Both the position numbers and the translations under genes were made by a program. Of a DNA stretch of 60,635 nucleotides, positions 51,601-60,612 are shown one piece after another. Under the pieces are notes generated by a model. It searched no databases. It worked only from the letters and a program-made list of their open reading frames with translations, and was not told the origin of the DNA. This DNA comes from Acholeplasmataceae bacterium (GTDB taxonomy: Bacteria > Bacillota_I > Bacilli_A > ML615J-28 > CAG-313). Each line of letters begins with the position of its first letter. The stretch's first letter is position 1. The DNA lies in the NCBI GenBank assembly GCA_012838545.1, contig DUPC01000035.1, positions 1 through 60,635 of the forward strand. Reading direction: 5' to 3'.

Positions 51601-54600
51601 GATTCTATATCAAGGATGCGAAAAACCAAATTTTCTGTTTAGCGGATCAAGAAACGGTGAATATCGGCGATGAAGTCATGGTTACCGGTTATTTCGAACG
51701 GTGGAACGAAGCGCCGATGCTTGTGGGTATTTCTAATGTGGAAGTTCTATCCAGCGATGCCCCGGTTACCGAGCCAGTCGAATTAACCTTTGCTGATTTA
51801 GAGACTCTTTATCCGTTGGACGAGAACTTCGGCAAACATGTCGTCTTAACCGGAGTCTTGACCAATGTCGAAGGTCAGCTTTACTTGGTAAATCCAAATA
51901 ACTTTAAACAAGTGCCGATTTTCCATCCAAGCTATGATCGTTTTGCTATTATGTTTGAAGTAAACAACTTGCACAAAGGGGAATTCGTTTTAAGCCAATA
52001 TGATGATTCCCTTGGGTGGACATTAGCGCTTGATGACGGCGATTTGGAACTAATTCCTTTAACCGACGAAGAAAAAGCTGCCTACATCAAAACTTATCTG
52101 GAAAACTTAGGAATCGAACCTCATTATCCGCTGGAAAGTTTTGATCTTCCGACTGCCGATTTATTTGGTTGGAGCGAAATCCAAGCTACTTTACAACCGG
52201 AAAGCGAATTATTCTATGATGAAGAAACCGGCGTGTTCGCGGATACAGAAGAAGCTTATGATGTTTTGTTTGACATTGTATTGACGGTTGGTGAATATAC
52301 GGATAGTTTCACTTTAACTGTTTCGGTTAATCCTTATCCGATAATTTCGTTCTATGATTTCTATCAAATTGCCGAATTAGGGGTTTATTTCTTTAAGGCA
52401 ACTGTTATTTATAATCTTGATTATATGACCATATTAGAAGACGAAACCGGAACCCTAGTGTTATGGGATGAAGGTGAAGGGTTGGAAATCGGTTGGGAAG
52501 TAATTATAAAATTTGATTTTTGGGACTATGGTTATTATTCCTTTGAATTGATTCGTTTGCTTTCTAGCGAAAAACAACCGCCAGCTGCTGTTAAAGTAAC
52601 GGAAACGGAGCTGCTCGAACGCGAAGAAGATGATAATTATTTATATCAAGGACAATATGTCGAGTTAAGAGGTATTTTCTCGTACGAGTATGACGATTAT
52701 TATGGGGAATTGAACGCATCCCTTAAGGTAGGCAATACAAGAGTATTTATATTGGATGAATTTGGAATGATTGATAAAACCTTCCCATTCAATAATATGG
52801 AAGTCATAATTAGGGGTTATCTCTATTACGATTATGACTGCTGGGTTTTGACTTTCGTCGTTAATCGCGGTGACTTCCAAATCCCAGATTATACGGATAT
52901 TGAACTTGTGACCGCTTTGCAACAAGAAATCATTGCCCGTTACCAAGAACATACTTTCCATTCCTTTACGAGTATGGACCTTCCAAAATCGCATCCGATT
53001 TTAGGCGGAAGAATCACTTGGAAGATGGCTAGCGGTTATGAAGATAAATACGACCTGGAGAAAAATTGTTTTGTTGAAGTTTTACAACCGACGCCGATTG
53101 TCATCGACATCAGCATCAGTTACAATGAAGTCAATATCAACTTCACCATCAATACAGTTCTTTATCCAGAAGAAGTCTTCTCAATCGAAGAACTTCCAGA
53201 ACTTAATGACGGCCAACTCGTAACTGTTAAAGGCCTGGTTGTATATAAGTGGTTTAACTGGCTTTACCTCAGGGATGAAACCGGTATAATCAGGGTAACA
53301 TGGTATGAAAATACGGTTCAGAGGGGCGATTATATTCGTTTGACTGCCCAAAAAGACACCAGAGACTATATGGCTGCCCTTTACTTTGAGGAAGATGAAC
53401 ACAGTTTCGAAATAATCTCCACGGATAATCCGGTTGATATTCCGCTTTCTCCGCTGACCTTGTTAGATCTTTTGCAAACCGAAGCATATGACATAAATTT
53501 AATTTCCTATTATGTGGAAGTAACCGGAGAATTAAAAATGGATAGCGGAGACCGCTTATACTTCGGTGAAGAATTTATTTATGTCAGTACACCGGATTCA
53601 TACACTTGGACAGAACTAAAAGAATATGACGGAAAAATAGTAACAATTAAAGGTTACCTTGACGATTTCTATTATTGGGATGACACTTGGTATGTGATGT
53701 TCACCGGTATGCCGGGGGATATTTTCGAATCAACCCTTTCGGCTGATGACAAGATTGCTTATGTCAAAGCTTTATTGGAAGATAGGTTTGAGCCTTGGTC
53801 AGCAAGCGATTCATATTTCACCCTCTTAACATCCTACCCTCAATTCGACATTACGATTTCCTACGAAATCCTTAAGGATGAGTTTAACTGTTACAATATC
53901 GAAACCGGTTATCTCAGTCCAATTGAGGAAGATTCACTAATTGAATTCGAAGCAACAATTACTTTGGGCGAAATCCAAGAAGAAGTCCAGTTAACCTTAA
54001 AAGTCGATAGTTACGGCTCAACCACTGATACTCCAACGGTTACAATTTCCGAGTTTAAGAATTCCCATGGCGAAACCTTAAAGGTTGTCGGAAAAGTAAT
54101 GGAAATTTATTCCAATTATGTTTTAATAGAAGACGAGACCGGAATGCTCTTTGTCCGGACTACTTCTTTCCTTTACAACTACAATTACTTTATCAATCGC
54201 AAATTAGTCTTTACGGGACAGTTAAACAATCATCGTGGACGTTTGGAAATGCTCTATAACCGTTATGAAAGTTTTGAGGCAGCGACTGCCCCTGAGGTAA
54301 TCTTTGAACCGAGGACTTTAGCGGAAATTGTTTCCCTGGATCCGTATGACGATGCCGTTTATGGTTTACCGGTTGAAATTACCGGCTTGCTTTACAGCGA
54401 AACGGACGAAACTTCCTATAATACGGAATACTATATCACCGATGGATTTGATAGGATTCGTTTGAAAAATTTCGAATACATACCTAATACGGAAATCGCA
54501 AATTATGTCGGTATGGAAATCACCGTTAAGGGAAGAATCTTTGGTCTTGACCCATATTATTATGGTAATGATGTGTGGACGATTCAAATTTCTCGCCTTC

Positions 54601-56393
54601 CCCTTGTTACCCAAGAATATGACGAAGAAGCAATTGTAGCTAAGATAAAAGGCATGTTAATCCAAAACTACGATCAAGCGACTTATCAATACATTGATTA
54701 TCTTTATTTCGATTACAACCAATATGCCTACTCGATGGCGGATGTTTATTTTGATATCATCAGTGGGTCTGAAGCGATTGATTTCTATAGCTATAGCAAT
54801 TCCGGTAATTTCTATTGGGTCGAAGAAGATGTAGAAATCGTCTTTAAGGTAACGATTAATTGTGGCGAGGCGCATGATGAGTTCAATTTAACCATTATTC
54901 TAAAAGCTATGGAATTGAATACTTATGAAGATATCTTTGACGAAACAGGCGGCTTTAAGCTCTTATTCTTAAAGGGAGTGTTGTTTCATAGAGCTCCTGA
55001 CGGTCTTTACTTCTTAATTGACGATAAAGTTTATTTCCTTGCCAATGTTCCTTATGCTTATGACTATTATGAAGAAATTGAGTACTTGTTCACCGGTTAC
55101 CGAGCTACGGTTGACGGCAAGACGAACATTTGGACAAATGCCAGCGTCTACCAAGAACTAGGCTATTTCTACGAGGATTATCCAGAACCACAACCAATCA
55201 CCATTCAGGAAATTTATGCTAGAGATTTTTCGGAAATATTGACCAAAATTCATTCAATTAGCGGTACCTTGGGTCATGATGCCGATTCAGGACTTTATTA
55301 TCTGGAAAACTTGGGCGAACGGGTTTACTTAAGATTCTTATTTCCTGAGGCTAGACGCTCAAGCGAAATGGGGATTCGCAACGGTTATCTTCCATCCTAC
55401 CTCATCGGTAAAGAAGTCATGGTTCGGAGTTTGTTCCCGGGTAAAACGATTAAAGGCAAATATCTCTTTGATGTTTACGGCGACCCATATCAAGCAATCG
55501 AAGAACCAGAATATACGCCAAGCGAAAGAGTGGCAGCGGTAGTGGATTATTTGAACCTTGAATACCATAATGTGACCTTCTATTCGTTTGAAAGTCCATG
55601 GTTGCCAGAATATGTCGATATTTGCTCCTTGATATGGGAATATCTTAACCCTGAAGATGAACAATACTTCTACTATGATAATTACGGTTATTACATTAAG
55701 TGGTTAACCGAACCGGTTACCGTATCCTATAATGTCACCATTACTTACGAAGATTACGAAATGGATCCTATCACCACAAGTATTAGGGTTGATATAATCC
55801 TTAAACCGAGGGAAATAATCACAATCGAAGATTTGCATCGTGCCAAACAGAATGAATACTACACCGTAAAAGGTATTGTTCAAGAAGTTCAACAAGATAA
55901 TAGCGGTTGGATTATCATTAAAGACGAAACCGGTATGTTTAAGATTGATACTTCCGGAACTTACTACGACAATCTGCCATTTGAAGTTGGCGACGAAGTA
56001 GTTGCTTATGGCTCTTACGTATATCGTTCCTTTCAAGCAAATCCGTACTTCGAATATACAAGCGAAATTGTCATTCTTTCCCGGGATAATCCGGTTACCA
56101 TTCCACCTGCAACCACATACACCATTGAGGAAATCTTTGCGTTAGACTATTTCGATTTATCCCTGGTAGGAACATACATCACTACAACCGGAACCCTCAA
56201 GCGAGTTGGCAGCAACTACTACCTATACGTTGGTTCCCGAGAAATCGAACTTCTTTATGCCACCGACATTCTCTATCAATATGTCGACTCGGAAGTTCAA
56301 ATCAGCGGCTACTTGATGGGCTTGGTCAGTTCGCAAACTTCCATTCCAAGATGGTACTTGACGGTAAGGGATCAAATAACGGAACTAAATTAA
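48687..56393 (+). CDS. Giant lipoprotein: InlB-type repeats followed by OB-fold-like pairs
   Basis: This 2568-residue lipoprotein has the lipobox GLTSC (Cys21). Residues 22-935 hold about eleven InlB/Listeria-Bacteroides repeats, each with a core like GxxFxGWYxD and an ending LYAKWE. Two MucBP-like modules (VAYTVLHYAEHPEIEG and VNYKVEHYHENAL) are interspersed. From about 938 to the end come six units of about 265 residues. Each unit has two OB-fold-like domains (V-x-G-x-V … IxDETGxxxV … GDxVxVxG), and the units are separated by five helix-plus-beta domains of about 95 residues (KIxxVKxLL… then an Ig-like strand set ending LTLxV). No catalytic residues are visible. Surface adhesion or scaffolding is likely; ligand unknown. 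Confidence 0.85.
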   Translation: MIRKIFLFFAICLCLFGLTSCKKSVEIIFDSQGGSFVASINDKDDFDVNNLPVPTKEGHTFLGWFLDLNYETNIVGNVPDKLKFTLYAKWEVNSYTIYFNTNGGTAISEQTHVYGSTISAPIPPTKEGNDFFGWYLDEELSQAFEFTTMPAGDLNLYAKWEVQSFTITFDSKGGSVVNPITAAYGSPITEPNQPEKVGYNFLGWFLDEEYTTLFEFTTMPLNGAKVYAKWEKLSYKLIFHSNGGTDIPESIHLFGDAITEPNAPVKEGFDFDGWYTDANLTNKFTFSTMPAQDIHLYAKWTPITYTITFDSQGGSLVEPISTGYGMSIQLPTPEKEGFVFVGWFLDEGFTQSFTSATMPLGGAHLYAKWALEPNTITFVTGFEDLAVDPITAYPGEEINLPAPQYVGYDFAGWFLDENHATKFEDALMPEESITLYAKWEPKWVAYTVLHYAEHPEIEGLFEVVRSDNKYDYTGTVVEASLLPNTYAEITDHPNRVFSGTVKGDGSLVLSVYYLRNTYTLTVYGDGGVDEAGNDVVTLTAKFGATIIPPSFTKKGYRFTGWSSLFPETMPGYNQSIEAQWEAVYVNYKVEHYHENALDDDYSLITTESFSELIDHEVEAVMKTYLGFSVNSEHPDSKHSGITLENDALVLKVYYKRNVYQITFKDTDGTPLDIPAISAKFDAPINAPTEPTKEGYVFLGWFVSLEATEAFEFTAMPLGGATLYAKYQVRLYKITFVSYAEIGVTEITAEYGTPINPPTDPIRQGYTFKGWYLDEETTIPYEFTVMPAEDITLYAKWEPNVVTVTFVYLDGSDNTVITGNVGDTLTEITPTKDGYTFDGWYTDIYFDNKFTEFIFPVSNITLYALWIPIDYTIEFVTGFEDVTLEPLIAPFESWLDLPIPVKEGYRFDGWYEDEARTLEFTSNLMPLGGITLYAKWVESAEESTIAYALEQGQGANVSIKGIVYAKVVNPYVGFYIKDAKNQIFCLADQETVNIGDEVMVTGYFERWNEAPMLVGISNVEVLSSDAPVTEPVELTFADLETLYPLDENFGKHVVLTGVLTNVEGQLYLVNPNNFKQVPIFHPSYDRFAIMFEVNNLHKGEFVLSQYDDSLGWTLALDDGDLELIPLTDEEKAAYIKTYLENLGIEPHYPLESFDLPTADLFGWSEIQATLQPESELFYDEETGVFADTEEAYDVLFDIVLTVGEYTDSFTLTVSVNPYPIISFYDFYQIAELGVYFFKATVIYNLDYMTILEDETGTLVLWDEGEGLEIGWEVIIKFDFWDYGYYSFELIRLLSSEKQPPAAVKVTETELLEREEDDNYLYQGQYVELRGIFSYEYDDYYGELNASLKVGNTRVFILDEFGMIDKTFPFNNMEVIIRGYLYYDYDCWVLTFVVNRGDFQIPDYTDIELVTALQQEIIARYQEHTFHSFTSMDLPKSHPILGGRITWKMASGYEDKYDLEKNCFVEVLQPTPIVIDISISYNEVNINFTINTVLYPEEVFSIEELPELNDGQLVTVKGLVVYKWFNWLYLRDETGIIRVTWYENTVQRGDYIRLTAQKDTRDYMAALYFEEDEHSFEIISTDNPVDIPLSPLTLLDLLQTEAYDINLISYYVEVTGELKMDSGDRLYFGEEFIYVSTPDSYTWTELKEYDGKIVTIKGYLDDFYYWDDTWYVMFTGMPGDIFESTLSADDKIAYVKALLEDRFEPWSASDSYFTLLTSYPQFDITISYEILKDEFNCYNIETGYLSPIEEDSLIEFEATITLGEIQEEVQLTLKVDSYGSTTDTPTVTISEFKNSHGETLKVVGKVMEIYSNYVLIEDETGMLFVRTTSFLYNYNYFINRKLVFTGQLNNHRGRLEMLYNRYESFEAATAPEVIFEPRTLAEIVSLDPYDDAVYGLPVEITGLLYSETDETSYNTEYYITDGFDRIRLKNFEYIPNTEIANYVGMEITVKGRIFGLDPYYYGNDVWTIQISRLPLVTQEYDEEAIVAKIKGMLIQNYDQATYQYIDYLYFDYNQYAYSMADVYFDIISGSEAIDFYSYSNSGNFYWVEEDVEIVFKVTINCGEAHDEFNLTIILKAMELNTYEDIFDETGGFKLLFLKGVLFHRAPDGLYFLIDDKVYFLANVPYAYDYYEEIEYLFTGYRATVDGKTNIWTNASVYQELGYFYEDYPEPQPITIQEIYARDFSEILTKIHSISGTLGHDADSGLYYLENLGERVYLRFLFPEARRSSEMGIRNGYLPSYLIGKEVMVRSLFPGKTIKGKYLFDVYGDPYQAIEEPEYTPSERVAAVVDYLNLEYHNVTFYSFESPWLPEYVDICSLIWEYLNPEDEQYFYYDNYGYYIKWLTEPVTVSYNVTITYEDYEMDPITTSIRVDIILKPREIITIEDLHRAKQNEYYTVKGIVQEVQQDNSGWIIIKDETGMFKIDTSGTYYDNLPFEVGDEVVAYGSYVYRSFQANPYFEYTSEIVILSRDNPVTIPPATTYTIEEIFALDYFDLSLVGTYITTTGTLKRVGSNYYLYVGSREIELLYATDILYQYVDSEVQISGYLMGLVSSQTSIPRWYLTVRDQITELN

Positions 56394-56445
56394 GCCAATT
56401 GTTATAGCAATTGCCAAAAAGGATAAAAAACATATCACCATTAAC

Positions 56446-56487
56446 AAAACGGGTAAAATGCCAAAAAGCATAATACCCGTTTTCCTT
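56446..56487 (+). terminator. Rho-independent terminator
   Basis: AAAACGGGTA (56446-56455) pairs with TACCCGTTTT (56474-56483), with an inner ATGC/GCAT arm. It ends the giant lipoprotein transcript. Confidence 0.85.
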
Positions 56488-56671
56488 TTGGGAGTAATTT
56501 TTAAAAAAATAGGCCGTTTTCCTTCATTTTGTTAAACGATTTGGAAAAAGGTTAGACTTCCTACCAAAACGATAAAAATTTTTTTTCAAATAACTGTTTG
56601 TGGTAAAGGAAACCAATAAGGGGTAGTTAATTTTACCTAGGTTAAGCAAATCACTTTTTCATAGATAATGA

Positions 56672-56700
56672 TTGCAAAATAAACTTAATTACTGTATAAT
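56672..56700 (+). promoter_or_regulatory. Promoter of the ADP-ribosylglycohydrolase gene
   Basis: TTGCAA (56672-56677) and TATAAT (56695-56700) are separated by 17 bases. Confidence 0.75.
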
Positions 56701-56730
56701 GAAACTATAATAAAAAATGAGGTGGATGAT

Positions 56731-57552
56731 ATGATAGGGGCAATAATTGGGGATTTAATCGGTTCGGTTTATGAATACAGGGAACTCAAAACCAAGGATT
56801 TCCCTTTGTTTACCGCTTATTCGGATATTACCGATGACTCAATCTTGACGTTTGCGGTATATGAAGCATTGGAAAAATGTAATGGTGTATATGATGATTT
56901 AGGTAAAAAAACCATTAGGGAATTCGTGCGCTATTATGCAAGGTATCCCAATCCTACCGGGGGATACGGTGGCAGTTTCCTAGCATGGGTAGATAAAATT
57001 TATCGCACCCAAAAAATTGCCCCCCCTTACTATAGCTACGGTAACGGTTCCGCAATGCGCATCAGTCCTGTTGCTTATTTTGCGCGTAGTTTGGAACATT
57101 GCCTTGATTTGGCCCGAAAAGTCACCGAAGTTACCCACAACCATCCGGAAGGCTTAAAAGGAGCCGAAGCTACGGCTGCTGCCGTTTATTTAGCTTTACA
57201 GGGGAAATCCAAAGAAGCGATAAAGGAGTATATTCAAAAACATTACTATTCCTTGAATAAAACATGCGATGAGATTAGGCAAACCTATGGTTTTGCGATT
57301 GAATGCGAGCGGACTGTTCCCGAAAGCATTCAAGCCTTTTGGGAATCAAGTGACTTTGAGGATGCCATAAGACTTACCGTATCTTTGGGTGGGGATGCAG
57401 ATACGATGGGAGCAATCACAGGAGCAATCGCCGGAGCTTATTATGGTGTTCCTAGCAGTTTCGTTGACAAACTCTTTGAGTATTTGGATGACTTTTGCAC
57501 GGATGTTGCAAAACGCATGTTAAAAAGGATAGAAGAGGTTAAACCCTTTTAG
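56731..57552 (+). CDS. ADP-ribosylglycohydrolase (DraG/ARH family)
   Basis: This 273-residue soluble enzyme belongs to the ADP-ribosylglycohydrolases, which remove ADP-ribose from proteins or other targets using two Mg ions. The start MIGAIIGDLIGSVYE, the metal motif SDITDDSILT, GNGSAMRISPVAYFA, THNHPEGLKGAEATA and the C-terminal GGDADTMGAITGAIAGAYYG carry the metal-binding acidic residues. ATG 56731 is preferred because GAGGTGG (56719-56725) is five bases upstream; a GTG at 56722 falls within that site. It has its own promoter and terminator. The ADP-ribosylated target is unknown; no transferase is in this window. Confidence 0.92.
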   Translation: MIGAIIGDLIGSVYEYRELKTKDFPLFTAYSDITDDSILTFAVYEALEKCNGVYDDLGKKTIREFVRYYARYPNPTGGYGGSFLAWVDKIYRTQKIAPPYYSYGNGSAMRISPVAYFARSLEHCLDLARKVTEVTHNHPEGLKGAEATAAAVYLALQGKSKEAIKEYIQKHYYSLNKTCDEIRQTYGFAIECERTVPESIQAFWESSDFEDAIRLTVSLGGDADTMGAITGAIAGAYYGVPSSFVDKLFEYLDDFCTDVAKRMLKRIEEVKPF

Positions 57553-57582
57553 TGATAAGCTGTTTAGGGATAAATTTTAGAG

Positions 57583-57617
57583 AAAAATGGTATTTTTGGA
57601 AAAAATATCATTTTTTT
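57583..57617 (+). terminator. Rho-independent terminator
   Basis: AAAATGGTATTTTT (57584-57597) pairs with AAAAATATCATTTT (57601-57614), with more T. It is AU-rich but long. Confidence 0.65.
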
Positions 57618-57639
57618 AGGGTTAAGTGGTCGAATATGG

Positions 57640-57645
57640 TATAAT
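57640..57645 (+). promoter_or_regulatory. Extended -10 promoter of the SEC-C gene
   Basis: TATAAT preceded by TGG lies about 40 bases before the start. The -35 region is not consensus. Confidence 0.55.
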
Positions 57646-57687
57646 AAGTAATAAGAAAATAAAGAAACTAGAAAAGGAATGATTACG

Positions 57688-59037
57688 ATGAAAAAAGAAG
57701 ACAACAAAACTTTATTCGAAAAATATAATTCGCCTAGTGAAGTGGTTCGTTGTCCCTTACGATATTTGAAATGGCGAAAAAAGCTTAACACCTACGCGAT
57801 TGCGGCGGTGAATTTATACGGTCTTATTAGTTTGTTTGATTTTACCATCATTTTCAACAAATTCTTCAGGGTGGAATTAACCACTGAAGTGGTTAAAAAA
57901 ATCCTTTTGCCTTTTGTTTTTAAGCATCGGCGCTTTGGTTTTTATGAAGACTATTTGGTGCATTATGTGATACTGGATGATTTTGAATGGGTTGATTATT
58001 TAATCGAAGAACAAGGAATGAAACCGCGCTATGTTCCTGAAAGAGCCACCTTTGCCAATTATACGAACGAGGTATATGAAGAAGCGGATAACTGGGAAAC
58101 TGTTTTCCAATTTATGATTGGAAAATTCGGTGACACCAAAGAAACCTTCACTGCTTTCTTTGATATCCGCAATTACGTGCTAGGCAGTTTCGACTTATTT
58201 GAGTTAAAAGAAACGATTGAAAAAAGCGGAATCAAGTTTGATGACGAAAAAGAGTTGGTTGAGTTTTTTGACATGTTGGTGAAAGCCAAGAACAACAGTA
58301 GAATGTGGGAACACAAAGGTTATACTTCGCTTGAATTGATGGAAATCTTAAAAAACGGCGAACCGGTTATTTCGGATTTGTTTGCAACAGTTGAGTATGA
58401 TCCCGAAACAGAATGCCACTGTGGCAGTGGCATCAAATACCAAAGATGTTGCATGTTGGTAGAACTTAGCGAGGATAACCATTTAACCAAAGAAGAAAGT
58501 GATTTTTTCTATAATCTTTGGTTACAACTGCTTGACTTTGTCAATCGAAGACTAAAGGTAACCGATTCAGTAATCAATGTAACCAATCCTACCGACAATG
58601 ATCCCAAGGTATTAATGAAGGTAAGAGATAAGCTTTGGGAAGATACTGACATTATCAGAGAATTTATCCATAACACACCGTCCTTATCTTTTGAAGAAAG
58701 AAAGCACCTGCATGGTTGGGAATTTAATTCGATAAAAGGTACTTTTGTCCTTTACCAACAAACAGAAGAGATTGCGTTAATGGTAAAAATGTTTCAATTT
58801 GATGATGGTTACTATGGCGTTAAGGGTCTATCCACGGCAATTTCCACAACCCTTAATGAAAGTATGCCGGTAATGGTTGATACCGTATTGTTGCCATTTG
58901 GCAATAGAATCATTTATGATGGATTTCTATTCAAATTTCCCTTCAACTTTAAAGCAAAATCACAAAAAAGGTTAAAACGACCATTTAAAAAAGCAATAAA
59001 AAGGGAAGGTATCATTACAGATTTAACTGAATATTAA
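57688..59037 (+). CDS. SEC-C zinc-motif protein of unknown function
   Basis: This 449-residue soluble protein starts at 57688, ten bases after AAAGGA; an ATG at 57679 is too close to that site. The N-terminal 230 residues are mostly helical and unrecognised (KYNSPSEVVRCPLRYLKW, then HYVILDDFEWVDYLIEE). A SEC-C zinc motif sits near residue 245 (CHCGSGIKYQRCCM), as in SecA C-termini and many proteins of mixed function. About 190 residues follow it, again mostly helical with some strands. The N-terminal half has a decayed copy immediately downstream. The function is unknown. Confidence 0.75.
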   Translation: MKKEDNKTLFEKYNSPSEVVRCPLRYLKWRKKLNTYAIAAVNLYGLISLFDFTIIFNKFFRVELTTEVVKKILLPFVFKHRRFGFYEDYLVHYVILDDFEWVDYLIEEQGMKPRYVPERATFANYTNEVYEEADNWETVFQFMIGKFGDTKETFTAFFDIRNYVLGSFDLFELKETIEKSGIKFDDEKELVEFFDMLVKAKNNSRMWEHKGYTSLELMEILKNGEPVISDLFATVEYDPETECHCGSGIKYQRCCMLVELSEDNHLTKEESDFFYNLWLQLLDFVNRRLKVTDSVINVTNPTDNDPKVLMKVRDKLWEDTDIIREFIHNTPSLSFEERKHLHGWEFNSIKGTFVLYQQTEEIALMVKMFQFDDGYYGVKGLSTAISTTLNESMPVMVDTVLLPFGNRIIYDGFLFKFPFNFKAKSQKRLKRPFKKAIKREGIITDLTEY

Positions 59038-59046
59038 ACCCAAACC

Positions 59047-59078
59047 AAAGCCAGACCGAACCGTCTGGCTTTTGCTTT
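59047..59078 (+). terminator. Rho-independent terminator after the SEC-C gene
   Basis: AAAGCCAGAC (59047-59056) pairs with GTCTGGCTTT (59063-59072), followed by TGCTTT. It is GC-rich with a six-base loop. Confidence 0.85.
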
Positions 59079-59126
59079 AGGCATTAGGCAAACAATTCTT
59101 CAAAATTGAATAAAAAGGGAAGGTTT

Positions 59127-59913
59127 ATGGCGATGGCCCAAATGACCAATCAAGAAATATTTTAAAAAAAATACAATTCCGTTAAGGATGTTGCAAGATG
59201 CCCCAACGGTTATGCCGAATGGTGGGAAACCTTGGATACTTTTGCCAGTGCGTCAGTTAATCTATATAAGGTTATTAAGTTATCTGAGTTTGTGAAAATA
59301 TTAAATAATTATTTTGAGGAATCCTTTCCTGCGGAACTGGTAAAGAGCTTGCTTTTACCAAAAATATTAAAGGTAAGCCTTTATGCTTTCTCCAAAGATT
59401 ATTTAATACATATAATGATTTATGATGACCTAAGCGAATTAAAAACGATTATCGCCAAACAAGAAGGTAAACCAAGATATTTACCCGACAAGGAAGAGTT
59501 TGCCAAATCTGAGGACGAATGGTATGACGATCATGATTGTTGGGATAAAGCATTCGATTACTTGTTAAAAACATTTGGTCCAAAACCAGAAGTATTTATT
59601 GTCCTAATTGTGATAAAAGTTTACTTAACCAGAGGCAATGATCCAACCCAAATTGGGGAAATCTTGGAAAACCATGATCTTTATTTTGATAATTCGGATC
59701 GGTTTGAAGAATTTTATAAAATGAGCCTTGAAGCATATAATCATTTCCGGATTTGGGAAAACAATGGGCATACCCCTAAGGAATTGTATAAAAGGGGAAA
59801 AGTAGAGTCAGAAAAGAATACCTTCCCAAAATAAATATACCAATTAAAAAAGCAAAAGAATTGGTCCAAATGACCCCTGTCCATGGGGAAGCGGTTTAAA
59901 GTGTAAGAGTTGA
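59127..59913 (+). pseudogene. Decayed paralogue of the SEC-C protein
   Basis: From ATG 59127 (GGGAAGG upstream) the frame reads MAMAQMTNQEIF, stops at TAA 59163-59165, and continues KKYNSVKDVARCPNGYAEWW and on for about 220 codons. Much of this parallels the upstream gene (KYNSPSEVVRCP, ASVNLYKVIKLSEF, SKDYLIHIMIYDDL, GKPRYLPDKEEF). It stops at 59834. A shifted frame then encodes a degenerate SEC-C motif, NDPCPWGSGLKCKS, ending at 59913; one zinc cysteine is now Trp. A tandem duplication followed by decay explains this. A TTG restart at 59232 could still express about 200 residues. Confidence 0.75.
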
Positions 59914-60306
59914 CTTTTGGATAATAAGAGTTAATGCCATTTAAATAAAAAAAAAAGTGAACATGGATAAAAAATCTGTTAATAAAGAGTTTTTAAAACC
60001 TTGTAGTAGTTTAAAGGGGAGGTTGGTTGGGAAAAATTTGTGAGAAATTTAATTTCTTGCTTGAAATGTTTTAGGTTAAAAAATAAGCAATTTTTTCGAA
60101 AACTAAAAAAATTTGGGTTTAATTTTATTTAAACGAATCTAAATGATAATGACATATAAATTAAATTAAAGAATATAATTATTTAGCATGTCCAAATGGC
60201 AAGATTAACAATATTGCTTTTTTTTCATTGATTGCCAAAAAAAGGTAGAAAAATCTAAAAAAAAAGATTTTTTTCTAAAAATTTTGATAAAAAATGAAAA
60301 AACGCT

Positions 60307-60394
60307 TTATAAACTACTACACTTAGTCAAAAAAAGTCGCTTTTTGTTGATAAAGTCAACTAATATTAGTAGGAGTCAATTGTAGTAGTTATAA
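60307..60394. repeat. Inverted repeat around a promoter-like region
   Basis: TTATAAACTACTACA (60307-60321) is complementary, with one base missing, to TGTAGTAGTTATAA (60381-60394). A shorter pair, GTTGA/TCAAC, lies between them (60346-60360). A TATAAT follows at 60406-60411, so it could be a regulatory site or a remnant of a small mobile element. Confidence 0.5.
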
Positions 60395-60465
60395 AATATC
60401 TTATCGTATAATTAAAGTGCAATCCTGGAAGTAGGTTTTTTGATTAACTCCAAGGAGAGTATATT

Positions 60466-60570
60466 ATGTATTGAGACGGTGTATTTAGAAAAATATCCAA
60501 AAATGGTTACGAAGTGATGATTCGTAACGGTAAAAAGGAGAGGATGCTTATTGTTTGTAGGGAAATATGA
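60466..60570 (+). other. Short reading frame with in-frame TGA at codon 3
   Basis: A strong AAGGAG (60452-60457) precedes ATG TAT TGA. The frame then continues DGVFRKISKNGYEVMIRNGK and further, 35 codons in all, ending in TGA at 60568. Codon 3 stops translation under the standard code used elsewhere in this window. An inverted repeat GTTACGAA/TTCGTAAC lies inside (60506-60528). It is probably a dead gene or leader. Confidence 0.35.
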
Positions 60571-60612
60571 CATCTCAAGTTAATACAAAAAAGAAAGGAG
60601 TAATGTAATGTA

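Larger units (their letters stand above)
56394..56730. other. Intergenic region with terminator and promoter
   Basis: It contains the terminator at 56446-56487 and the promoter at 56672-56700. The remaining sequence is AT-rich with no reading frame of note. Confidence 0.6.
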
